NCBI RefSeq assembly: GCF_017488845.2
Contig: NZ_CP083370.1
Location: 2,842,501-2,906,500 of the forward strand
Direction of reading: 5' to 3'
From: Ensifer canadensis
GTDB lineage: Bacteria > Pseudomonadota > Alphaproteobacteria > Rhizobiales > Rhizobiaceae
Length of the DNA: 64,000 nucleotides
A program made the position numbers and the translations under genes. The first letter of the stretch is position 1. Every line of letters begins with the position of its first letter. The notes beneath the pieces are model-generated. The model had not been told where the DNA came from. It saw nothing but the letters and a program-made list of their open reading frames with translations, and did not search any database. Below, in pieces: positions 38,170 to 46,531 of the stretch.

Positions 38170-38423
38170 GGCCCCGCCGCAACAGACTTCTGCTGCACTG
38201 CACCTAACATCTTCGCCCGCCTCTGTTCAATGACCCGGCATGACGAGGGCGACCTCACTGTCTATGTCAGCGCCACGATTGCAGGCCCGAGGATGGTCAG
38301 CAGGATGTTGCCGATGGCGCCCCTGTTGCAGTGGCTCGCATCAAGCGGGCAGTAGACAGATTCGCCACTCACGGACGTCAAAGATGGGATGCGGGATCGA
38401 CCGGTGCGGGAAAAACTGAGTGA
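38170..38423. other. 254-bp gap before tRNA-Leu
   Basis: Contains the upstream region of the acyl-CoA synthetase gene (leftward) and the downstream side of the tRNA. No gene, repeat copy or clear terminator was recognised. Confidence 0.4.
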
Positions 38424-38508
38424 TGGTGCCCCATGCCGGGGTCGAACCAGCACTCCTTTCGGAACTCGATTTTGAGTCGAGCGCGTCTACCAATTCCGCC
38501 AATGGGGC
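38424..38508 (-). tRNA. tRNA-Leu (anticodon CAA)
   Basis: Read on the minus strand: acceptor arms GCCCCAT/ATGGGGC, D-arm with GGCGGAATTGGTAGACGC, anticodon stem CTCGA-CTCAAAA-TCGAG giving anticodon CAA, a long variable arm (class II, GTTCCGAAAGGAGT), T-arm GCTGGTTCGACCCCGGC, and an encoded CCA end. The long variable arm and CAA identify a leucine tRNA for UUG codons. 85 bases including CCA. Confidence 0.97.
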
Positions 38509-38832
38509 TCAGGGATATAAGATATCAGCGGCTGGGATTTACACGAAGGTTTTTGCCGTGGTCAACCATCAATTTCAACGAAAGCACGTCGCCCAAAAGT
38601 GTGCACCGGTTTTGCGACTACGGCATGCACAAAAGCAGGAACGCAAACGTGCGGCAAGCGATCCCAAGAGATCGCGACACGGCTTGGCGGAGCGACAATC
38701 ACGAAAGCGTGCAAACATGACGCAGAGGACGCGATTTACAGCACGCTCCGTCGCACCTAAGAAGGCCTTATTCAGTTGCAATGCAGCATATGCCGGATAC
38801 TGATCCGTTATGCTTTCCAGCATGAGGTACGC
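38509..38832. other. 324-bp gap between tRNA-Leu and dsbB
   Basis: Holds the promoter side of the tRNA (minus strand), a family B repeat at 38583-38634, and the leader of dsbB. Short open frames here show no family resemblance. Confidence 0.5.
38583..38634. repeat. rhizobial palindromic repeat, family B copy 1
   Basis: GCACGTCGCCCAAAAGTGTGCACCGGTTTTGCGAC...GGCATGCAC (quoted in parts: CCCAAAAGTGTGCACCGG and TTTTGCGAC). The AAAGTG..ACCGG(T)TTTGCG core recurs at 46416-46466. Confidence 0.55.
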
Positions 38833-39342
38833 ATGATCGACGCTTCCACCGCTACCCGCCACCACCTGTTCATCGCCGTTCTCCTGACGCTCGGCATGGC
38901 GGCGACCGTCGGCGGTGCGCTCGGTTTCGAGCATATCGGCGGATATATCCCCTGTGCGCTCTGCCTGCTGCAGCGCGATCCCTACTACTACGGCATTCCG
39001 CTCGGCATTCTGGCTGTTATCACCAGCGCCTTGAAGCTGCCGACCTGGACGACGCGCACCCTGCTTCTGGCGATCGGCATCCTGATGCTCGTCGGCGCCG
39101 GCATGGGCGTCTATCACTCGGGCGCCGAATGGGGCTTCTGGGAAGGTCCGTCGACCTGCGCCACGACAGCGCAGGGCGTATCGTCCAATGTCGGCGATCT
39201 CCTGGGCGACCTCGATTCCAAGCACGGCCCGTCCTGCACCGAGGCGGCGCTTCGGGTGCTCGGCTTGTCCTTTGCCGGTTGGAACGTGATTGCCAGCCTG
39301 ATCTTTGCAGCGATCGCCTTGCGCGGCGCCGCAAAGGCCTGA
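38833..39342 (+). CDS. dsbB: disulphide bond formation protein DsbB
   Basis: Inner-membrane quinone reductase that re-oxidises a periplasmic thiol oxidase such as DsbA. The 169 residues have four hydrophobic helices; the first periplasmic loop bears PCALCLLQR (C41/C44 in about the right place after helix 1-2) and the second loop carries CATT...GPSC, the second cysteine pair. The start MIDASTATRHH at 38833 follows GAGGTACGC. It stands alone; no dsbA is in the window. Confidence 0.88.
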   Translation: MIDASTATRHHLFIAVLLTLGMAATVGGALGFEHIGGYIPCALCLLQRDPYYYGIPLGILAVITSALKLPTWTTRTLLLAIGILMLVGAGMGVYHSGAEWGFWEGPSTCATTAQGVSSNVGDLLGDLDSKHGPSCTEAALRVLGLSFAGWNVIASLIFAAIALRGAAKA

Positions 39343-39459
39343 TCTGCGAGGCCGGAACGGCCGACCCAAAAGTAACGCCGCATGATGAAGGATCACGCGG
39401 CGTGCTCCATGCCCCAGCTCAGGGCCGGACTTCGTCCAGAAAGCAATGGTCCAAATGCC

Positions 39460-40017
39460 TCAGGGCTGCAGTTCGACATCCCAGTAGAGATAGTCCATCC
39501 AGCTTTCATGCAGGTGGTTCGGCGGGAAAAGCCGGCCATTGTTGTGCAGGTCCTGCACCGTTGGCTGGTAGGGCCTCTGGTGCGGGAACATGCCGGCCTG
39601 CTTCGGCAGCTTGCTGCCCTTGCGCAAATTGCAGGGCGAGCAGGCCGCAACGACGTTTTCCCAGGTCGTCTGGCCACCATGGGCGCGGGGCACCACGTGG
39701 TCGAAGGTCAGGTCGTCGGGCGTGCCGCAATACTGGCATTCGAACTTGTCGCGCAGGAAGACGTTGAACCGGGTGAACGCCGGATGACGCGACGGCTGCA
39801 CGTAGCTCTTGAGGCAAACCACGCTCGGCAACCGCATCGAGAAGCTGGGCGAGGAGACCGAATGCTCGTATTCCGCAAGGATAATCACACGGTCAAGGAA
39901 GACGGCCTTGATCGCGTCCTGCCAGGACCAGAGCGACAAGGGGTAATAACTCAGCGGCCGATAGTCAGCGTTCAAGACGAGCGCTGGTAAGGCCTGCGGT
40001 GAGACTGCAATCGTCAA
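39460..40017 (-). CDS. HNH endonuclease family protein
   Basis: Conserved proteobacterial protein with an HNH nuclease fold; role unproven, possibly DNA repair. The 185 residues include LVLNADYRPLSYYPLSLWSW near the N-terminus and the HNH motif FECQYCGTPDDLTFDHVVPR (about 95-114) then GGQTTWENVVAACSPCNLRKG, with zinc ligands C98/C101 and C126/C129 approximate. No ATG fits; the start is read as TTG at 40017 because AGGAGAA lies 6-7 bases upstream and the family begins TIAVSPQALPALVLNADYRP. It is leftward, alone between dsbB and a glycosylase gene. Confidence 0.87.
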   Translation of the reverse strand: MTIAVSPQALPALVLNADYRPLSYYPLSLWSWQDAIKAVFLDRVIILAEYEHSVSSPSFSMRLPSVVCLKSYVQPSRHPAFTRFNVFLRDKFECQYCGTPDDLTFDHVVPRAHGGQTTWENVVAACSPCNLRKGSKLPKQAGMFPHQRPYQPTVQDLHNNGRLFPPNHLHESWMDYLYWDVELQP

Positions 40018-40124
40018 GCGTATTCTCCTGATCGATTCGGCATCTGCACCTTCTATATTAGGCCCGTTGCAACAGGATTGTGAAGCCGGAAAGAAAAAAG
40101 CGAACAACGGATTCGCTTTTTCCT

Positions 40125-40772
40125 TCAAGGTGTCACAGGAACAGCATCCCGCCGCATTTCTTGGGCGTAATAGGCCCAGAACAGACGTGCCGCGACGCTG
40201 CGCCAAGGCGCCCAGGACGCGGCCAGCGAATCAATCTCGCGGGCGGTCGGGCGCAGTTCGAGACCGAGCCCGTGGCCGATCGCGTTCTGAAGCGCGACAT
40301 CGCCGGATGGAAAGACATCCGGATGCCCGGCACAAAACAAGAGATAGACCTCCGCCGTCCAGCGGCCGACGCCCTTGATGGTCGTCAGCTCGCGGATCGC
40401 CTCCGGGGCTTCGACATTGCAGATCGCGTCGAGGTCGATTTCGCCGGCAACGACCACCTGCGCAACCCGCCTCAGCGCATCGGCCTTGGCGCGGGAAAGC
40501 CCGATCGCCCGGCAATCCTCGTCGCTGAGCGTCAGGGCGGCAGGTGCGGTAATCTCGCCGAGCGAGGCTTCCATGCGTTTCCAGATCGCCGCAGCGCTTG
40601 CCTTCGATACCATCTGCGACACGATGATGCTGGCGATACCACGATAGCCTGGGTCGGTTCGCCTGAGCGGCACCGGCCCGGCCCTGGCCACGACATGTTC
40701 GAGACGGGCGTCGAGCATCATCAGGCCGGCAAGCCCCGCCTCGATGTCCTCATGTGTTCGGATGATCCGCAT
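40125..40772 (-). CDS. DNA-3-methyladenine glycosylase II (AlkA type)
   Basis: Base-excision repair glycosylase removing alkylated purines. The 215 residues are the helix-hairpin-helix domain only, without the N-terminal domain of E. coli AlkA, the short form common in rhizobia. Motifs: SIIVSQMVSKASAAAIWKRM (about 50-69), LTTIKGVGRWTAEVYLLFCAG (HhH, about 124-144) and catalytic Asp in FPSGDVALQNAIG (about 151). The start at 40772 follows GGAGGCGCC. Divergent from gluQ with a 54-base gap. Confidence 0.9.
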   Translation of the reverse strand: MRIIRTHEDIEAGLAGLMMLDARLEHVVARAGPVPLRRTDPGYRGIASIIVSQMVSKASAAAIWKRMEASLGEITAPAALTLSDEDCRAIGLSRAKADALRRVAQVVVAGEIDLDAICNVEAPEAIRELTTIKGVGRWTAEVYLLFCAGHPDVFPSGDVALQNAIGHGLGLELRPTAREIDSLAASWAPWRSVAARLFWAYYAQEMRRDAVPVTP

Positions 40773-40826
40773 GGCGCCTCCAAAAAGCGGATGATTTTTA
40801 TACCGCTTCCATGCCAAAGGGAAACG

Positions 40827-41717
40827 ATGGCAGACACGTCATCCACGCAACCCGTTTTCCGTTTCGCACCGAGCCCGAACGGCCTTTTGCATCTGGGCCA
40901 CGCGCTGTCGGCAATCCTCAACCACGATATGGCAAAAGCGTCGGGCGGACGGTTCCTGTTGCGCATCGAGGATATCGACCGGACGCGCTGCCATCCGCAA
41001 TTCGAGGCCGCGATCTCTAGCGATCTCGCCTGGCTCGGGCTTGAATGGGAACAGCCGGTGCGCCGGCAATCGGACCACCTCGACCTATATGCGTCCGCAC
41101 TCCAGCGGCTGAACGACATGGGCCTCGTCTATCCCTCGGTCCTGTCACGCGGCGAGATCAAGGCGGCGGTTGCCGATGCCGAAGCCCGCGGCAATGCCTG
41201 GCCGCGCGATCCGGACGGCGCGCCGCTCTACCCAGAGCGCGAGCGCGATCTGGGGGCCGATGCGCGCAATGCCATCGTTGCCGGCGACAAGCCCCATGCC
41301 TGGCGGCTGGACATGAAAAAGGCGGTGCTTGCGGCGGGCGCACCGCCGCTGACCTGGCAGGAAACCGGCAGCGGGCCAGATGGAGAGACGGGCCTCATAA
41401 CGGCGGATCCGGCGGCCTGGGGCGACATCATCCTGTCGCGCTCCGATGCGCCGTCGAGCTACCATCTGTCTGTTATCGTCGACGATGCACTGCAAGGCAT
41501 AACGCACGTGGTGCGCGGCCGCGACCTTTATCATGCAACCGCGGTGCACCGCCTGCTGCAGCGGCTGCTGGACCTGCCGGAGCCGGTCTACCACCATCAC
41601 CGCCTGCTGCTCGGCGCCGACGGCCGCAAGCTTTCCAAGAGCAATCGTGACACTGGCATCTCGGCCTTCCGCGAGGCCGGCCGCTCGCCGGCCGACATCC
41701 GTGCTTTGGTCCTCTGA
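40827..41717 (+). CDS. gluQ: glutamyl-Q tRNA(Asp) synthetase
   Basis: Truncated glutamyl-tRNA synthetase homologue that attaches glutamate to queuosine in tRNA-Asp. The 296 residues start MADTSSTQPVFRFAPSPNG and carry the class I motif HLGH (21-24) and KLSKS (about 268-272); the C-terminal anticodon domain of GluRS is absent. The four-residue zinc site seen in some members is not obvious. The start at 40827 follows AAAGGGAAACG; the reading frame upstream runs through the glycosylase gene and is not real. It converges on the YihY gene, six bases away. Confidence 0.93.
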   Translation: MADTSSTQPVFRFAPSPNGLLHLGHALSAILNHDMAKASGGRFLLRIEDIDRTRCHPQFEAAISSDLAWLGLEWEQPVRRQSDHLDLYASALQRLNDMGLVYPSVLSRGEIKAAVADAEARGNAWPRDPDGAPLYPERERDLGADARNAIVAGDKPHAWRLDMKKAVLAAGAPPLTWQETGSGPDGETGLITADPAAWGDIILSRSDAPSSYHLSVIVDDALQGITHVVRGRDLYHATAVHRLLQRLLDLPEPVYHHHRLLLGADGRKLSKSNRDTGISAFREAGRSPADIRALVL

Positions 41718-41723
41718 TGGAAT

Positions 41724-42605
41724 TCAGTCCTCGGTAGTGCGGGGGCTCTGGAAGCTGCGCCGCACCATGCGCTTGACCCGGTATTTGAGGATCGCCGCAT
41801 TGATCTCTGCGCCGATGATGAAGATCGCCGCGACCATATAGAGGAACACCAGTACGATCATGATCGAAGCGAGACCGGCATAGGTCGAGACATAGGTCGC
41901 AAAGGTCGAAAGATAATAGGCGAAGGTGTAGCCGCCGATCGTCCAGCAGAGCAGCGTCAAGAAAATACCGGGCAGCACGTCAATCACTTTGCGGTGACCG
42001 TCCGGTAGCCAGAGATGCGACACCAGGAGCCCGCCCGTCACCACGACCAGGGCCAGTGGCAGACTCCAGTTGTCGACGGTTGCCAGCACGCCGTCGAGCC
42101 AGGGCAGCCATTCGCCGGCATAACGAAGCGCCAGCGGCACGGCGACGAGCAGGATGCTCAGCGCCGCCAGGATCAGCACCCCGGCAATCACAAACCCGAG
42201 GCTGGCAAGGCGCGTCACATACCAGTAGCGGCTTTCCGTCACCCGGTAGGCGCGGTTGAGCGAGACCCGCAAGGCCTCGACCCCATTCGAGGCGAAATAG
42301 GCGGCCGCGAGCACCGAAACGGTCAACAGGCCGCCACGCGGAATGGTCAACACCTGGACGATCTCGTTGGCGATCGGGGTAGCGATCGATTCCGGCCAGG
42401 CGTCGAAAATGAGATGGACCGCAGTCTCGGCAAACTGATCGGCACCAAGGAAGCTGCCGAGCGCCGTGCCGAAAATCAGGAAGGGGAAGACAGCAAGCAG
42501 GGACGAAAGCGCCACATGGCTCGCCATGGCCCAGCCGTCGTCCAGACTGAAGTGCCATAGCGCATCGAACACGACTTTCCAGGTGATGCGAATAAACGCT
42601 GGCAT
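41724..42605 (-). CDS. YihY/virulence factor BrkB family membrane protein
   Basis: Inner-membrane protein of the YihY/BrkB family (once misnamed ribonuclease BN); function unknown. The 293 residues have about six helices. Family features are DDGWAMASHVALSSLLAVFPFLIFG (about 22-46), GGLLTVSVLAAAYFASNGVEALR (about 90-112) and LLCWTIGGYTFAYYLSTFATYVSTYAGLASIMIVLVFLYM (in parts, near 230-270). The ATG at 42605 follows GGAGTGGAA; the longer frame upstream lacks hydrophobic or family character. Confidence 0.88.
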   Translation of the reverse strand: MPAFIRITWKVVFDALWHFSLDDGWAMASHVALSSLLAVFPFLIFGTALGSFLGADQFAETAVHLIFDAWPESIATPIANEIVQVLTIPRGGLLTVSVLAAAYFASNGVEALRVSLNRAYRVTESRYWYVTRLASLGFVIAGVLILAALSILLVAVPLALRYAGEWLPWLDGVLATVDNWSLPLALVVVTGGLLVSHLWLPDGHRKVIDVLPGIFLTLLCWTIGGYTFAYYLSTFATYVSTYAGLASIMIVLVFLYMVAAIFIIGAEINAAILKYRVKRMVRRSFQSPRTTED

Positions 42606-42788
42606 TTCCACTCCGGCCCAGTGGCGCCGCGGTCGCGTGCCTTCGCATGCGGATCCTGCGGCGCCGTTCCATGGCATTGACGCTCGTCCGACCGCGACAG
42701 CGTACACGGGTTTCGGCTCGCGCAATTCAATTGTATCCCGCCGATGAATATGGGAAACGGGGGCAGGATTGCTACAGGAATCGACAGG

Positions 42789-43622
42789 ATGTCCGATCGT
42801 CCCACAATCATTGTCACCGGTTGTTCATCCGGGATCGGCGCCCATTGCGCCCACGCGCTGCATGCGGACGGCTGGCGGGTGTTTGCGACCGTGCGCCGTG
42901 ACGAAGATCGAGGCGCCCTTGAAAGCCAAGGCATCGAGACCTTCCTGATGGACTATACCAAGCCGGAAACGATCGCCGCCCTGGTCGAAGCGGTGATGGC
43001 GCGCTCGGGCGGGCGCATCGATGCGCTGTTCAACAACGGCGCCTACGGCCAAGCCGGCGCGGTCGAGGACCTGCCGACCGAGGCGCTCCGGCTGCAGCTC
43101 GAAACCAATGTCATCGGCTGGCACGACCTGACGCGCCGGGTGATCCCCGCCATGCGGGCGCGCGGAAGCGGCCGCATCGTGCAATGCTCCTCCATCCTCG
43201 GCATTGTGCCCTACCGCTGGCGCGGCGCCTATAACGCATCGAAGTTTGCGATCGAGGCGCTGTCGCTGACCCTGAGAATGGAACTCGCCGGAAGTGGCAT
43301 CAAGGTCAGCCTGATCGAGCCGGGGCCGATCGCCTCGAAATTCACCGCCAATGCCGTGACCTATATCGAGCGCTTCATCGACCTGAAGAATTCGGTCCAC
43401 CGCGCCGAGTACGAGCGGCAGATGCGTCGCCTGAAAGGCGAGAGCAAACCGGTCGCGGGCAAGCTTGGACCGGATGCCGTATATGCAGTCCTAAAGCACG
43501 CGCTGGCGGCAAAGAGACCGAAACCGCACTATATTGTAACAAGGCCCGCCAAGCAGGGCGCGTTCCTGAAGAAGCTCCTGCCGGCAGCATTGTTTTACCG
43601 CATTATCGGCCGACTCGGCTGA
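42789..43622 (+). CDS. short-chain dehydrogenase/reductase (SDR)
   Basis: NAD(P)-dependent oxidoreductase; substrate unknown. The 277 residues open with TIIVTGCSSGIGAHCAHAL (TGxxxGIG, about 10-17), have NNGAYG where NNAG is usual, and catalytic S-Y-K in CSSILGIVPYRWRGAYNASKFA (about 133-154). The C-terminal half (ESKPVAGKLGPDAVYAVLKHA, RPKPHYIVTRPAKQGAFLKKLLP) is like the 'SDR family, 17-beta-HSD-like' proteins of rhizobia. The start at 42789 is chosen so that the cofactor motif sits near the N-terminus. Confidence 0.85.
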   Translation: MSDRPTIIVTGCSSGIGAHCAHALHADGWRVFATVRRDEDRGALESQGIETFLMDYTKPETIAALVEAVMARSGGRIDALFNNGAYGQAGAVEDLPTEALRLQLETNVIGWHDLTRRVIPAMRARGSGRIVQCSSILGIVPYRWRGAYNASKFAIEALSLTLRMELAGSGIKVSLIEPGPIASKFTANAVTYIERFIDLKNSVHRAEYERQMRRLKGESKPVAGKLGPDAVYAVLKHALAAKRPKPHYIVTRPAKQGAFLKKLLPAALFYRIIGRLG

Positions 43623-43645
43623 GTGAAAACGCAAGGGAGCATTCG

Positions 43646-43849
43646 ATGTCCAGTTTCGTCACCGGCCTGACCCTGTTCGTCATGGGGCTGGTCGTCATCG
43701 TTCTGATCCGCGGCCTCTTGAACATGATGAGGGGTGGCAGCAGCAGCAAATCCAACAAGCTGATGCAGGCCCGTGTACTGCTGCAGGCAGTCGCGATCGT
43801 ATTGATCATGCTGACGCTATGGATCACCGGCGGCGGCCGCCCCGCCTAA
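43646..43849 (+). CDS. HIG1-type twin transmembrane protein
   Basis: Small inner-membrane protein, 67 residues, two helices (about 5-22 and 43-62) joined by a basic loop NMMRGGSSSKSNKLMQARVLLQ. The RG...(N)KLM-ARVLLQ pattern matches the HIG1 domain; relatives in other alphaproteobacteria associate with cytochrome oxidase, but that cannot be shown here. It sits 23 bases after the SDR gene and 16 bases before the cobalamin adenosyltransferase gene, so the three are probably co-transcribed. Confidence 0.82.
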   Translation: MSSFVTGLTLFVMGLVVIVLIRGLLNMMRGGSSSKSNKLMQARVLLQAVAIVLIMLTLWITGGGRPA

Positions 43850-43865
43850 GGAACGTGACGACACC

Positions 43866-44444
43866 ATGGTCAAGCTCAACAAGATCTACACCCGGACGGG
43901 CGACAACGGCACCACCGGGCTCGTCTCCGGTCCGCGCCGCCTGAAGAGCGATCTCAGGGTCGATGCCTATGGCGCAGTCGACGAGACCAACGCCTTTGTC
44001 GGGCTTGCCCGGCAACACACCGCCGATGTCGCCGATCTCGATGCCACCTTGATGCGGATCCAGAACGATCTCTTCGATCTCGGCGCCGATCTCGCGACAC
44101 CCGACACCGGCGAGAAGCCGGAATACGAGCCGCTTCGCATCGTCGCAAGCCAAGTCACCTGGCTCGAAACCGAAATCGATCGGCTGAACGCCGATCTCGA
44201 ACCCCTGCGCTCCTTCGTTCTGCCGGCCGGCAGCGCCGCATCGGCCGCACTGCATGTGGCGCGAACCGTCGCCCGGCGTGCCGAACGGCAGATGGTGGCA
44301 CTTGCCCAGCTCGAAGCCGAAATCGTCAGCCGCGAGGCGATCGCATATATCAACCGGCTGTCGGATTTCCTGTTCGTCGCCGCCCGTTGGGCAAACGACA
44401 AGGGCCATGCCGACGTCCTTTGGATTCCCGGCAAAAACAGATAA
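43866..44444 (+). CDS. PduO-type ATP:cob(I)alamin adenosyltransferase
   Basis: Transfers adenosyl from ATP to cob(I)alamin to make coenzyme B12. The 192 residues have the ATP-binding N-terminus KIYTRTGDNGTTGLVSG (about 6-22), AYGAVDETNAFVGLAR and the conserved ARTVARRAERQMVAL (about 137-151) with NRLSDFLFVAARWAN (about 167-181), the corrinoid side. This is the PduO, not CobA or EutT, class. A family A repeat follows within ten bases. It may serve B12-dependent enzymes outside the window. Confidence 0.93.
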   Translation: MVKLNKIYTRTGDNGTTGLVSGPRRLKSDLRVDAYGAVDETNAFVGLARQHTADVADLDATLMRIQNDLFDLGADLATPDTGEKPEYEPLRIVASQVTWLETEIDRLNADLEPLRSFVLPAGSAASAALHVARTVARRAERQMVALAQLEAEIVSREAIAYINRLSDFLFVAARWANDKGHADVLWIPGKNR

Positions 44445-44452
44445 CGTTTCCC

Positions 44453-44563
44453 CACTGCACAATCTCACCCTTAAGTCGGGCTCGATTAAAAGGTGAGACT
44501 GTGCAGTAAAACAAAGTGTTACGGCGACCATTGCGCGTCTGGACAGGCGCGGCGCCGTAGAAT
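44453..44563 (-). repeat. rhizobial palindromic repeat, family A copy 5
   Basis: ACTGCACAATCTCACCCTTAA pairs with the arm TTAAAAGGTGAGACTGTGCA; then CAAAGTGTTACGGCGACC, GCGCGTCTGGACAGGCGCGG and CGCCGTAGAA (each quoted separately). The two-stem layout is kept though sequence has drifted, with matching changes on both sides of the first stem. Confidence 0.7.
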
Positions 44564-44581
44564 CACGCTTCGGGAGACCGC

Positions 44582-45376
44582 ATGTTCATACCGCTTCACG
44601 ATAAGAACACCCTGAAGCACATCAAGGTTCAGTATGTGACGATCAGCCTGATTGTCATCAACATCGTTGTTTGGCTGATAACCGGGCCGATCGCCACGGA
44701 AGAGTTCGCCAACGCGACGCTTCTGGGCTTCGGCTATATCCCGGCGCTCATCTTCGATTATGCCCAGCTCGATCCGTCGCTGATCATCGTGCCCGACGGT
44801 TTCACCTTCATCACCTATTCCTTCCTGCATGGCGGCTTCATGCATCTGGCGATGAACATGCTGTTTCTCTGGGTGTTCGGCGACAATGTCGAAGATGCGC
44901 TCGGGCACTTTCGCTTTCTGCTGTTCTACCTTGCCTGTGCCGCTGCCGGGGCCTTGGCCCATGGCCTGTTCGACCCGGCATCGGAAGCGCCTCTGATCGG
45001 CGCATCGGGTGCGATCTCCGGCGTGGTCGCCGCCTATTTCCTGTTGCATCCGAAGGTGCGCGTCTGGGTGCTGGTGTTTTTCCGCATCCCCCTGCCCCTG
45101 CCGGCGGCCATTCCGCTCGCCTTCTGGATCGGGCAGCAATTCTTCATGCTGGTGGTCGATCCGGGCAGCGGCGTCTCGTGGAGCGCCCATGTCGGCGGCA
45201 TCGTTGCCGGGCTTGTCCTCGTGGTCATTTTGCGACGCCGCGGCGTGCCGCTCTTCGACCGGACGATCGTCACGCCGCGCGCCGTCGAGCATAAGGTGGA
45301 GTCCGTCGTCGTCACGCCGCAACCCACGCCGGAAACGCGGAAGCCGCCGACACCCTGGGGTCGACCAACCGTTTGA
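44582..45376 (+). CDS. rhomboid family intramembrane serine protease
   Basis: Inner-membrane protease cutting substrates within the bilayer. The 264 residues have six or so helices; FLHGGFMHLAMNMLFLWVFG (about 80-99) bears the HxxxN conserved region, GASGAISGV (about 140-148) the catalytic Ser, and SAHVGGIVAGLVL (about 200-212) the catalytic His. A proline-rich cytoplasmic tail (about 235-264) is dispensable in the family. The ATG follows TTCGGGAGACCGC. Substrate unknown. Confidence 0.93.
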   Translation: MFIPLHDKNTLKHIKVQYVTISLIVINIVVWLITGPIATEEFANATLLGFGYIPALIFDYAQLDPSLIIVPDGFTFITYSFLHGGFMHLAMNMLFLWVFGDNVEDALGHFRFLLFYLACAAAGALAHGLFDPASEAPLIGASGAISGVVAAYFLLHPKVRVWVLVFFRIPLPLPAAIPLAFWIGQQFFMLVVDPGSGVSWSAHVGGIVAGLVLVVILRRRGVPLFDRTIVTPRAVEHKVESVVVTPQPTPETRKPPTPWGRPTV

Positions 45377-45664
45377 AACCGCCGGCTTGGCATTTCCAGC
45401 GCCCCGGTTTCGTCACCATTTCAAAGGCTTGATCGTCGCCGCATGATCGCGAAAGAACCGTCATGCCGCATCTGCGAAGAGGTCTTGTCAGCTCACTTTC
45501 TTACGTGTACGTAAACGTTATTCCAATTCTCGGGATTATATCGATTTAGCGTCATGCACAGTGATTGTAATTGGAGAAAAAACGCGTATCGATGTCGCCA
45601 ACCGACAATCAGGCGGCTCCGTTAAGGCGCATTTTCCTGCGAAAGCTCTTGGAGGGAAGAATCC
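45377..45664. other. 288-bp promoter region of etfBA
   Basis: No gene. It holds the palindrome TTACGTGTACGTAA (45501-45514) and an A/T-rich stretch (about 45520-45575) suitable for a promoter. GGAGGG at 45653-45658 is the etfB Shine-Dalgarno. Confidence 0.5.
45501..45514. promoter_or_regulatory. palindromic operator upstream of etfBA (LiuR/MerR-like?)
   Basis: TTACGT-GT-ACGTAA: 6-bp perfect arms, two-base centre, about 150 bases before etfB. It resembles sites described for LiuR-type MerR regulators of branched-chain amino acid and fatty acid breakdown, which control electron-transfer flavoprotein genes in several proteobacteria. The assignment is from memory of the motif. Confidence 0.4.
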
Positions 45665-46414
45665 ATGAAAATACTTGTGACGGTCAAGCGGGTGGTTGAC
45701 TACAACGTCAAGATCCGGGTGAAGGCTGACGGCTCGGGTGTCGAGCTTGCCAACGTGAAGATGTCGATGAACCCGTTCGACGAGATCTCGGTGGAAGAGG
45801 CGCTGCGGCTGAAGGAAGCCGGCAAGGCCGACGAGGTCGTGGTCGTCTCGGTCGGTCCGGCCAAGGCCGAGGAAACGCTGCGCACGGCGCTCGCCATGGG
45901 CGCCGACCGGGCGATCCTGGTCGAGACCGACGACCAGGTCGAGCCGCTCACTGTTGCCAAGATCGTCAAGGGTGTGGCCGAGGCCGAACAGCCGGGGCTG
46001 ATCATCGTCGGCAAGCAGGCGATCGATGACGATTCGAACCAGACCGGCCAGATGCTGTCGGCGCTCTTGGGCTGGGCCCAGGGCACCTTTGCCTCCAAGG
46101 TCGAGATCGGTGACGGCAAGGCAACGGTGACGCGTGAAGTCGACGGCGGCCTGCAGACGATCGACATCAAGCTGCCGGCGGTGGTGACCACCGACCTGCG
46201 CCTGAACGAGCCGCGTTATGCCTCGCTTCCCAACATCATGAAGGCGAAGAAGAAGCCGCTCGACAAAAAGACCCCTGCCGACTTCGGTGTCGACACGACC
46301 GCGCGGCTGAAGGTGCTGAAGACCGAGGAGCCGGAAGGCCGCAAGGCCGGCATCAAGGTCAAGTCGGTGGCCGAACTGGTCGAAAAGCTCAAGACCGAAG
46401 CCGGCGTGCTCTAG
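45665..46414 (+). CDS. etfB: electron transfer flavoprotein subunit beta
   Basis: AMP-binding subunit of the ETF heterodimer, which takes electrons from acyl-CoA and related dehydrogenases to ETF-ubiquinone oxidoreductase. The 249 residues open with [20 protein letters not shown], and carry [11 protein letters not shown] (about 41-51), ADRAILVE and the family signature [43 protein letters not shown] (quoted: [20 protein letters not shown], about 157-176). A GGAGGG Shine-Dalgarno precedes it. etfA follows after a 117-base gap with a family B repeat. Confidence 0.96.
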   Translation: MKILVTVKRVVDYNVKIRVKADGSGVELANVKMSMNPFDEISVEEALRLKEAGKADEVVVVSVGPAKAEETLRTALAMGADRAILVETDDQVEPLTVAKIVKGVAEAEQPGLIIVGKQAIDDDSNQTGQMLSALLGWAQGTFASKVEIGDGKATVTREVDGGLQTIDIKLPAVVTTDLRLNEPRYASLPNIMKAKKKPLDKKTPADFGVDTTARLKVLKTEEPEGRKAGIKVKSVAELVEKLKTEAGVL

Positions 46415-46415
46415 T

Positions 46416-46466
46416 TCATGCTTCCGCAAAGTGGGAACCGGTTTGCGGACAAACGCATGAACCACG
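46416..46466. repeat. rhizobial palindromic repeat, family B copy 2
   Basis: GTTCATGCTTCCGCAAAGTG ... CCGGTTTGCGGACAAACGCATGAAC (ends GTTCATGC/GCATGAAC pair; inner CCGCAAA/TTTGCGG pair). It lies between etfB and etfA inside the operon. Confidence 0.7.
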
Positions 46467-46531
46467 TCAGAACCGTTGAGCTCCGATCGCCAAGGGATCG
46501 TTGAGCTCGAACCGAAAGGGAGAACAAAACC

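Noticed and set aside
40080..40826. 247-codon N-terminal extension of gluQ
   Set aside because: It reads through the opposite-strand glycosylase gene; GluQ starts at 40827 with a Shine-Dalgarno.
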